Shown here one piece after another: positions 17,345-23,707 of a stretch of DNA of 26,058 nucleotides (the first letter of the stretch is position 1; every line of letters starts with the position of its first letter). The notes beneath the pieces are model-generated. The model was not told where the DNA came from, ran no database searches, and saw only the letters and a program-made list of their open reading frames with translations. The stretch is from the NCBI RefSeq assembly GCF_003436425.1, contig NZ_QSPK01000002.1, forward strand, positions 72,261 to 98,318, read 5' to 3'. Source of the DNA: Eubacterium sp. TM05-53 (GTDB taxonomy: Bacteria > Bacillota_I > Bacilli_A > Erysipelotrichales > Erysipelotrichaceae). The translations under genes were made by a program, and so were the position numbers.

Positions 17345-18433
17345 ATGAACGAAATTCTTTTTGCGGAAATCTATTATATATGTGTAGCTATCATGCTGAT
17401 TTTAGGATTTAAAACCTATCGTTCTATGATGAAAAATACTCAAAAAGTCAGCTTTTTAGCTGTTGTCATTTTACATATATTATATTTTCAAACCGATTTA
17501 GTACGAATGACGACAAATAGTCAGGACCTGTTTCTAAACGAAATGTGCTTCCTGTTCTTTTCATTATGCACACTTGCATGGTTTAACTATATTCAGACAA
17601 TGCTTGATATTCATTATGCAAAGAAATCGCAAACACTTTTTGCGATGCTTCCTGTGATTATTAGTGTTGTATTACTATTGATAAATACATTGAATGGATG
17701 TCTATTTTATATTGATCATAATGGGAATTTTCGAGATGGACCACTCTACATTCTGTATGTGCTTATAAATGATATCTATTTCATTGTCGGAGCTTATCAG
17801 GCTTATATTTATAGTCATAGGGCAAAGAATTACCAACAAAAGAAATCGAATCAAATTTTAGGCATCTATATGATATCCCTATTATTGATTGGTACGATTC
17901 AAGATGTTTTCCGTGATATTCCTGTTTTCTGCGTAGGAACCAGTCTTAGTATTTTAACCGTATATATTAGTTTGGAAGAACAAATGATTTCCATTGATCC
18001 ATTAACCCAATTGAATAACCGAAATCGTATGGAGCAGCATTTGTTTGAGTGTGTAAGAAGTCAAGATTTAAATATGTACTTGTTAGTGCTGGACGTGAAT
18101 AGATTTAAGAAAATCAACGATGAGCATGGACATGCGCAAGGGGATTTAGCATTAAAGGCCATTGCGAACTGTTTAAAAGAATCTTGTATTGAAAAAAGTG
18201 ATTTTATTGCTCGCTATGGTGGGGATGAATTTGTGATTGTGTATAAAGGAAATGATGTAGAAGGTTTGTGCCAAAGAATTCATGCGTATATAAAAAAACT
18301 ATCTTTTCCCTTTGACTTAGATGTGAGTATTGGATGTGCACCATATCACAAAGATATTCATAAATGGAATGATTGGTTTATTGAAGCGGATAAACAATTA
18401 TATAATGAAAAGAAAAAATTGAAAGACCGGTGA
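17345..18433 (+). CDS. Membrane diguanylate cyclase (GGDEF protein)
   Basis: 362 residues. The N-terminal 210 contain about six hydrophobic helices with no known sensor domain. They are followed by a GGDEF domain beginning at DPLTQLNNR, with the metal and substrate motif LDVNRFKKINDEHGHAQGD and the intact active-site signature RYGGDEF (GGDEF at 292-296). It should make c-di-GMP from two GTP. The allosteric I-site RxxD normally found 5 residues before GGDEF reads EKSD, so product inhibition is probably lost. The closing helix is EADKQLYNEKKK. No Shine-Dalgarno precedes the ATG. A decayed second GGDEF-like fragment lies at the other end of the window. It is monocistronic and converges with the broken cyclase gene. 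Confidence 0.9.
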   Translation: MNEILFAEIYYICVAIMLILGFKTYRSMMKNTQKVSFLAVVILHILYFQTDLVRMTTNSQDLFLNEMCFLFFSLCTLAWFNYIQTMLDIHYAKKSQTLFAMLPVIISVVLLLINTLNGCLFYIDHNGNFRDGPLYILYVLINDIYFIVGAYQAYIYSHRAKNYQQKKSNQILGIYMISLLLIGTIQDVFRDIPVFCVGTSLSILTVYISLEEQMISIDPLTQLNNRNRMEQHLFECVRSQDLNMYLLVLDVNRFKKINDEHGHAQGDLALKAIANCLKESCIEKSDFIARYGGDEFVIVYKGNDVEGLCQRIHAYIKKLSFPFDLDVSIGCAPYHKDIHKWNDWFIEADKQLYNEKKKLKDR

Positions 18434-18443
18434 TCCGGTCTTT
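18422..18443. terminator. Bidirectional terminator
   Basis: AAAGACCGG (18422-18430) and CCGGTCTTT (18435-18443) form a perfect 9-bp stem with the loop TGAT, which holds the GGDEF gene stop. On the plus strand TTTATT follows. On the minus strand TTTCAATTTTTTCTTTT follows, so it serves both convergent genes. Confidence 0.8.
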
Positions 18444-19054
18444 ATTCATACCAAGCAATCGCTCGAATAGGAAAGCCTTCACAGTTTTCAATTTTAAGTG
18501 GGAAACAACTAAACCAAAATAAATCATTTCCGCATTGATCTAAGTTAGTCAGGTTTTCGATGTTCACAATATCTGTATCTTTAAATAATGCTTTGTGTCG
18601 AGTCAGATTTTCATCATGTATGGGATCCAATCCAATCACATCAAAGCCAATACCTTTAAAATTTCCTTGAATTATAAGGAAAGTCATTAAAGTAAGTTTC
18701 GCCTTTGAAATGTTTGTCCCAACCAAGATTAAAGAAAAGAAAGTCTGCAGATCTAGCTTTCTCGATATTGATTTTATCCATTGTGATGGCTTGTCCTTCC
18801 TTTAAATCTCTACAATCTACAACTAAAGCCTTACCAATGAATTGTTCTGGTGAAAATTGATCCAATGTGGTGCGATTTTCATAAATATGGGCTGGTGGAT
18901 CCATATGCGTTCCGACATGAGAACAAATTTGGATGCATGTTTCTTTAAATCCATCTTTTGAATATGTATTGACTGTAGTGAGTTTAGGTTTTTCTGTACC
19001 CGGATAAATTGGCATATCTTCTGAAATGGTATGTGTTAAATCAATGACTTTCAT
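18442..19054 (-). pseudogene. Cyclase family protein (kynurenine formamidase-like), broken by frameshift and deletion
   Basis: Two frames carry the halves of one cyclase-family metal hydrolase. The N-terminal half (19054 down to 18656) reads MKVIDLTHTISEDMPIYPG, has the metal site SHVGTHMDPPAH complete, and ends in GWDKHFKGETYFNDFPYNSR before a stop. The C-terminal half, in another frame, reads NFKGIGFDVIGLDPIH and NIENLTNL, then LPF-like FSCFPLKIE and RAIAWYE to a stop at 18442. Between FPY and KGIG, intact relatives have about ten more residues, so I infer a deletion of roughly 30 bases, not a multiple of three, around 18660-18675. Start and ribosome site (AAGGAGGT, 5 bases from ATG) are intact. 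A sequencing error alone would not explain the missing residues. Confidence 0.8.
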
Positions 19055-19070
19055 AAGGTACCTCCTTATG
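19052..19070 (-). promoter_or_regulatory. Hairpin covering the ribosome site and start codon of the cyclase gene
   Basis: On the minus strand CATAAGG and CCTTATG form a perfect 7-bp inverted repeat around AGGTA. One arm holds part of the AAGGAGGT ribosome site and the other holds the ATG start. Folding would hide both, which suggests translational control or may be chance. Confidence 0.35.
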
Positions 19071-19099
19071 ATTATTTAACCACAATTCTATCTGTATTG

Positions 19100-19108
19100 T
19101 GTTAAAAT
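19100..19108 (+). promoter_or_regulatory. Extended -10 promoter of dxr
   Basis: TGTTAAAAT matches an extended -10 and lies 21 bases before the dxr start. No clear -35 is present. Confidence 0.5.
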
Positions 19109-19129
19109 TATAAGTACAGGTGATGAATT

Positions 19130-20266
19130 ATGAAAAGAATATTATTATTGGGAGCTACAGGCTCTATCGGTTTACAAACAGTGGATGTGATTGAACAACA
19201 TCCAGACCAATTTTGTCTAGTTGGTATTGCGGCTGGACATCAAGCAGATGTTATGCAGAAAATCATTGATAAACATCCAACCATTCAGGTGGCTGGTATT
19301 TCAGATGTTTCAAAGGCTAAAGAATTAAGTGGTGTTACTGTGTATAGTGGTGATGAAGCCATGGTTCAATGTATTGAAAACTGTGAATACGATTTGTTGG
19401 TGAATGCCGTTGTTGGATTTAGAGGTTTAAAACCGACACTTACATCCTTAAAGAAAGGAATCAATGTGGCATTGGCCAATAAAGAAAGCTTGGTTGCAGG
19501 CGGTGTTTTGGTGCGTCAGACATTGCAGGAAACAAACACCAAACTATATCCAATCGATTCAGAACACTCTGCTATCTTCCAATCTTTGCAGGGAAATCGT
19601 AGTGAAGATGTGAAGCGCTTAATTATTACGGCAAGTGGTGGTAGCTTTAGAGATAAGACAAGGGATGAGTTAAGTGATGTAACAGTCGAACAGACTTTAA
19701 AACATCCAAACTGGAATATGGGAAAACGAATCACAGTGGATAGTGCGACTATGGTGAATAAAGGTTTTGAAGTGATTGAAGCACACTATTTATTTGATTT
19801 GCCTTATGAAAAAATTGATACGGTGTTGCACCGTCAAAGTATCGTGCATTCTATGGTTGAATACAATGACAACGCAATTATTGCACAACTTGGATCTGCC
19901 GATATGCGTTTACCAATTCAATATGCGTTATGTTATCCTGATCGTCCGGTATTAAAGGAGGATCATCCTTTGGATATGACAAAAACAATGGATTTGAACT
20001 TTAAAGAAATGGATTATGTTCGTTATCCGATGTTGAAGTTAGCATATTCCATTGGTAAAAAAGAAGGAAATCTAGGTGCCGTATTTAATGGGGCGGATGA
20101 ACAGGCAGTACAGCTTTTCTTAGATAAAAAGATTTCATTTTTACAAATTGAAGAAAGTATTGAACAAGCTTGTAAGCAGGCAGAATATATTAAAAACCCT
20201 ACAATTGAACAATTAGAAGCAACGGATGCGTGGGCACGAAAGTTTGTTGTGGAATATTGGGACTAG
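19130..20266 (+). CDS. dxr: 1-deoxy-D-xylulose 5-phosphate reductoisomerase
   Basis: A 378-residue NADPH enzyme of the MEP isoprenoid pathway that converts DXP to 2-C-methylerythritol 4-phosphate. The NADPH site is LLGATGSIGLQT (5-16). The metal and substrate motifs are ANKESLVAGG, PIDSEHSAIFQSL, ITASGGSFRD, HPNWNMGKRITVDSATMVNK and VLHRQSIVHSMVEY. The order and length are normal. AGGTGATG precedes the ATG. In many Firmicutes dxr is followed by rseP and proS; here a surface protein gene follows instead, 51 bases on, with no terminator, so co-transcription is possible. Confidence 0.97.
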   Translation: MKRILLLGATGSIGLQTVDVIEQHPDQFCLVGIAAGHQADVMQKIIDKHPTIQVAGISDVSKAKELSGVTVYSGDEAMVQCIENCEYDLLVNAVVGFRGLKPTLTSLKKGINVALANKESLVAGGVLVRQTLQETNTKLYPIDSEHSAIFQSLQGNRSEDVKRLIITASGGSFRDKTRDELSDVTVEQTLKHPNWNMGKRITVDSATMVNKGFEVIEAHYLFDLPYEKIDTVLHRQSIVHSMVEYNDNAIIAQLGSADMRLPIQYALCYPDRPVLKEDHPLDMTKTMDLNFKEMDYVRYPMLKLAYSIGKKEGNLGAVFNGADEQAVQLFLDKKISFLQIEESIEQACKQAEYIKNPTIEQLEATDAWARKFVVEYWD

Positions 20267-20317
20267 ACCAATTGATATTTTGGGAGTAAAATAGTGAAAT
20301 GGAATGGAGGGTTTGTC

Positions 20318-21853
20318 GTGAATAAAGCAAAAGTTTATTGTGTCGCAAGTGCTGTAGCGGTTTGTGTGGCTTCAAATCCAAATATGGATGTGCTTGCCAA
20401 ACAAGTACAGCCAGTAAAATTAGAAGAAAAAGCCCAACAGACAATTACTGCAGAAGATTTTATCAAACAATATTTGAGTACAAAAGAAATTGTTAAAGAT
20501 AGTACAAATAAAGATGTAGAGAAATATACATTGATCACTAAGGTGGATGAAAAGAATTATTCTTTCGTATTAGCAGGAGATCAATTGTTTAAAGTCTTGA
20601 CTAAAGAAAATCAGGATCAAATCAAAACAGCTTATGAAAATGCATATACAGAAGCAGGTATGAAAAAAGCTGAAGGATGTAATTTAAGTGCATATGAAAT
20701 TGTTGTAGCTGAGGCAAATACATTGATTTTAAATGCTAAAACAGCTTTAGATACTTCTTTAAAAGATGCACAAAGTTTAAATTCTACAAATTTTACTGCA
20801 GATAGCTATGCCGCTTTAAAAACGGTGATGGATGAATCAAGCCTTTTGGTTCAATCAACAACTTCAACTTTAGATCAACTTAGCCAAGAGTTATTGAAGT
20901 TAGATGGTGCAAAAAAAGCATTGATCAATATTTCTGGTTTAAAAGCTATTGTAGATCAATCAAGTACATATGGTAAAGATAGCTATACGACTCGTAGCTA
21001 TACTGCATATGAAACGAGTTTGAATGAAGCTAAAAAAGTATTAGAGAATGGTGCAAGTACTGTTGAAGATATCACAAAGGCACAGTCTGCTTTAAGTGCG
21101 GCAGCTGCTTCTTTAGTTAAAAAAGCGGATTTTTCTAAGTTGAATGAAACAGTGCAGGAAGCGAGTGAAGTTTTAGAATCGGATAAGGATATGCTTGAAG
21201 AAGAGTCTTATAATAACTTCAAGAAAGAATTGGATGATTGTAGTCTTGTACTTTCAAATGATGAATCAACACAGGCAAAAGTGGATGAAACGTTAGCGCA
21301 TTTAAATGCGTATTTAGAAGATAATTCAAACTTTGTATACAAGGTGGTTACTTTAGAAGAAAAGGTTGCACCAAAAGTAGAAGCAAGCAATGAATTACTA
21401 GCACAAACACCAATTGTACAAGAACAGCCTCAAGTTGTGGCTCCAACTGTAGAAACAAAGAGTGTGGAAGCTGCAAAAGTAGCAACGATAGTAAAACAAG
21501 AGGTTACAAGTACTGCAGCAGATAACTTTATTAAGACATATTTAACGAGTGCAAGTGGAAATATCTTTACAAGTGCTAATAATTTGAATTATCAAAAGAT
21601 CCTTTCTGCGATGCCTAGCTGGGTGAAATTATCTACAGCGGATAAAAATGCAGTTAATGCAGAATTGGTGAATAAGGTTGGTAAAAAATATCAACGTTTA
21701 TTGCAGGAAGCACAAAAATTTAGTATGAGTGCTGGAAAATATACACCTGTAAACACATCAACAAACACAAATGTATCGATCTATTCATGGTTATGTATGA
21801 TGTCTTTAGGTGCATTAACATTTGCACTAAAACGTTTAAGAAAACAAGATTAA
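20318..21853 (+). CDS. Secreted FIVAR-repeat surface protein with sorting-like tail but no LPXTG
   Basis: 511 residues. GTG 20318 is chosen because GGAGGG (20306-20311) is 6 bases before it; a GTG at 20294 would put that site inside the gene. Residues 1-28 are a signal peptide (MNKAKVYCVASAVAVCVAS). A first domain (about 43-135) begins TAEDFIKQYLS. Three helical FIVAR-like units follow (about 136-345), with patterns such as TADSYAALKTVMDESSLLV and SYTAYETSLNEAKKVL. Then comes a Pro/Val/Gln-rich linker, and a last domain (about 398-468) begins TAADNFIKTYLTS, clearly related to the first. The tail (VNTSTNT, hydrophobic helix, then KRLRKQD) has the shape of a sortase signal but no LPXTG. FIVAR units occur in adhesins that bind sugars or fibronectin. 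It probably stands in the membrane or wall; the ligand is unknown. Confidence 0.8.
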   Translation: MNKAKVYCVASAVAVCVASNPNMDVLAKQVQPVKLEEKAQQTITAEDFIKQYLSTKEIVKDSTNKDVEKYTLITKVDEKNYSFVLAGDQLFKVLTKENQDQIKTAYENAYTEAGMKKAEGCNLSAYEIVVAEANTLILNAKTALDTSLKDAQSLNSTNFTADSYAALKTVMDESSLLVQSTTSTLDQLSQELLKLDGAKKALINISGLKAIVDQSSTYGKDSYTTRSYTAYETSLNEAKKVLENGASTVEDITKAQSALSAAAASLVKKADFSKLNETVQEASEVLESDKDMLEEESYNNFKKELDDCSLVLSNDESTQAKVDETLAHLNAYLEDNSNFVYKVVTLEEKVAPKVEASNELLAQTPIVQEQPQVVAPTVETKSVEAAKVATIVKQEVTSTAADNFIKTYLTSASGNIFTSANNLNYQKILSAMPSWVKLSTADKNAVNAELVNKVGKKYQRLLQEAQKFSMSAGKYTPVNTSTNTNVSIYSWLCMMSLGALTFALKRLRKQD

Positions 21854-21872
21854 GGGCTATGGCCCTTTTTTT
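21852..21872 (+). terminator. Rho-independent terminator
   Basis: AAGGGC (21852-21857) pairs with GCCCTT (21862-21867) over the loop TATG and is followed by a T-run to 21872. It overlaps the stop codon of the surface protein gene. Confidence 0.85.
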
Positions 21873-21885
21873 CATGCCCAAAAAT

Positions 21886-21894
21886 TGTTATAAT
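21886..21894 (+). promoter_or_regulatory. Extended -10 promoter of the RDD-PHP gene
   Basis: TGTTATAAT, a consensus extended -10, lies 25 bases before the start codon. The -35 position falls on the T-run of the previous terminator. Confidence 0.6.
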
Positions 21895-21918
21895 AACGAA
21901 AGAAAGGCTTATGATTTT

Positions 21919-23430
21919 ATGAAACAACAGAAATACAATTTTAAAGATCTAACTCTAGCATACTTTCAAAAAAAATCGAAATTGTATCGTGCAGGCGGAT
22001 ATAAATATGCTACTCCATTAAAGCGAGATCTAAGAGATTACCAAAATCACTTCTTTGCGTTTTTGATGGATGTCAACATTTGTTTGTTGCCTGTTTATAT
22101 ATGGGTTCTTGAGTTTTTATTGATTATGTGTGGATTGATTCCACCACACTTCTTTGATTTATTATTCTATTTAATGTTTGCCTTGTTGTTTGTATCTAGC
22201 GTATTATTGCTTGCGTTTTTTACAGCACGAACAAATGGGCAGTCATTTGGATATGCCATTATGGATTTGAAATTGGTTCGTAGAAATAAAAAAGAGGCAA
22301 TGCCAATCAATTTGATCTTACGACAAGCATTGGGATTTGGTCTTCCTTTGATGATTTTAGGATTCTTCTTTCAAGTGCCAGGAGTCATTTTATGGTGGCT
22401 CATCAATGGTATTGTTGTCTTGATTACTCCAAACCAGCAAACTCTATTTGATTTGATTTTTGGTTTGGTTCCAGTGAATGAACCCGATCAGGAAATTCGT
22501 TTTGAAACAAAAGCAGAACCAGCTTTAGTAAAAGAAGAATTGGTTGTAACACCAATTGATTTACATATTCGTTCAAACTACAGCGATGATGGTTATTACG
22601 ATGTAGAAGAGCTATTTAAACAAGCCAAAGAAAATCGTTTGGAAGTCATTTCAATTACAGACCACAACTGTGCAAGAGCCAATGCGGCAGCGGTGCGTTT
22701 TTCAAGCTTATACAATATCCAATACATTCCAGGTGTGGAAGTGGATGCGCAATATAAAAGAATGCGTGTACGTATTCTAGGTTATTATATTGACTGGACA
22801 AATGAAGTGTTTGAAGTGTTAGAACAAAATTCTTTAAAACGTGAAAAAGATTTATCGATGGAGCGTGTTGAGAAATTTGAAAACTATTCAGGCATTCGAA
22901 TTGATGTGGATTCTTTGATTTCGAATTCTCGTTTCCAGACAATTACGCCAACAGAAATCACAAAGATGGTGTTCCATAACGAAAGAACGCGTTTATTGCC
23001 ATTTGTGAAGAAATATATTGATAGTTGTGAAAGTGAAAGTGTTGCGATGTCTCGCTTTGAAACCGATGTATTTGGCAAGAATGGACCTTGTTATGTAAAG
23101 GCCAACTATCCGGATGCGAAAGCGGTGATTGATGCGATCCATAGTGCTGGAGGAATTGCGATTTTATCAAGCTGGCACTTAGACTATATTTCAGATGATG
23201 TTCTAGAAGAAATTGTGGATTTAGGCATGGATGGAGTGGAATGTTTCTCTAATGATATTCATGAACAAACCATTGCGGCGGCATTAAAAATTGTTCAAAA
23301 ACGTAAATTATTCGTATCTTGTGGTAGTGATTATCATGGTCCTACTAAGCCAAAATACCATATGGGTGTTTCAAATTGTCCTGAAAAGGCTTTGCCGTTG
23401 GTAAAAATTTTGACAAAAGCTGCGAAATAA
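21919..23430 (+). CDS. RDD membrane domain fused to a PHP phosphoesterase domain
   Basis: 503 residues. Residues 40-187 are an RDD-type membrane domain: hydrophobic helices around 47-72, 78-101, 136-151 and 153-170, with the hallmark GQSFGYAIMDLKLVRR (107-122) and QTLFDLIFGLVPV (174-186). A linker leads to a cytoplasmic PHP domain (213-500) of the TrpH/YciV type: IDLHIRSNYSDDG (213-225), SITDHN (245-250), GVEVDA (272-277), RILGYYID, GGIAILSSWH and CGSDYHG (468-474). Ligands His216, Asp248, His249, Glu274, Asp471 and His473 are present. The second His of HxH is Arg218, the His before LGY is Arg285, and the AHP His appears to be Ser418. So it may be inactive or bind fewer metals. The frame is open from 21787, but AGAAAGG and the promoter support 21919. 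Confidence 0.8.
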   Translation: MKQQKYNFKDLTLAYFQKKSKLYRAGGYKYATPLKRDLRDYQNHFFAFLMDVNICLLPVYIWVLEFLLIMCGLIPPHFFDLLFYLMFALLFVSSVLLLAFFTARTNGQSFGYAIMDLKLVRRNKKEAMPINLILRQALGFGLPLMILGFFFQVPGVILWWLINGIVVLITPNQQTLFDLIFGLVPVNEPDQEIRFETKAEPALVKEELVVTPIDLHIRSNYSDDGYYDVEELFKQAKENRLEVISITDHNCARANAAAVRFSSLYNIQYIPGVEVDAQYKRMRVRILGYYIDWTNEVFEVLEQNSLKREKDLSMERVEKFENYSGIRIDVDSLISNSRFQTITPTEITKMVFHNERTRLLPFVKKYIDSCESESVAMSRFETDVFGKNGPCYVKANYPDAKAVIDAIHSAGGIAILSSWHLDYISDDVLEEIVDLGMDGVECFSNDIHEQTIAAALKIVQKRKLFVSCGSDYHGPTKPKYHMGVSNCPEKALPLVKILTKAAK

Positions 23431-23432
23431 AT

Positions 23433-23462
23433 TTGCTCAAAATACGTTTTATAGCGTATAAT
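23433..23462 (+). promoter_or_regulatory. Promoter of the T-box leader and metG
   Basis: TTGCTC (23433-23438) and TATAAT (23457-23462) with an 18-base spacer precede the T-box leader. Confidence 0.6.
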
Positions 23463-23472
23463 AAACAAGTCA

Positions 23473-23682
23473 ATAAGCTTAGAAAAGAAGAGTATTTATA
23501 TGGCGTACTAAAGAGAGCGGATGGTTTGGTGTGAATCTGCGTACAATATATAGAGAAGATGGTCTTGGAGCTTCTTTATCGATAGGTAGGTAAAGACGTA
23601 TGCTGGCGTTAACAGCTTGAGGTGTGAAAACACAAACTAAGGTGGTACCACGAAGCTTTCGTCCTTGGATGAAGGCTTTTTT
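23473..23682 (+). ncRNA. T-box leader, probably Met-specific, controlling metG
   Basis: The antiterminator core AAGGTGGTACCACG (23639-23652) is a clear T-box sequence. Stem I features precede it: AGTA (23491-23494) in the lower stem, GAGAGCGGATGGTTTGGTG in the distal AG-bulge and apical loop, and self-complementary GTAC arms (23505-23508, 23541-23544). On the 3' side the sequence GAAGATGGTC puts ATG (23559-23561) where the specifier codon should be, which fits methionine. The terminator is AGCTTTCGTC (23654-23663) against GATGAAGGCT (23668-23677), a 10-bp stem with two G-U pairs, followed by TTTTTT. Uncharged initiator or elongator tRNA-Met would favour the antiterminator and allow metG expression. 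The specifier assignment is by alignment in my head, not by folding. Confidence 0.88.
23654..23682 (+). terminator. T-box terminator hairpin
   Basis: AGCTTTCGTC and GATGAAGGCT pair across the loop CTTG, with a six-base T-run after the stem. The stem begins directly after the T-box core; by T-box convention the antiterminator should compete with this region, though I did not fold it. Confidence 0.85.
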
Positions 23683-23707
23683 ATTTGTAGGATAGGAGGA
23701 AATGAAG

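Noticed and set aside
21763..21850. Classical LPXTG cell-wall anchor
   Set aside because: The hydrophobic helix and basic tail are there, but no LPXTG or close variant precedes them.
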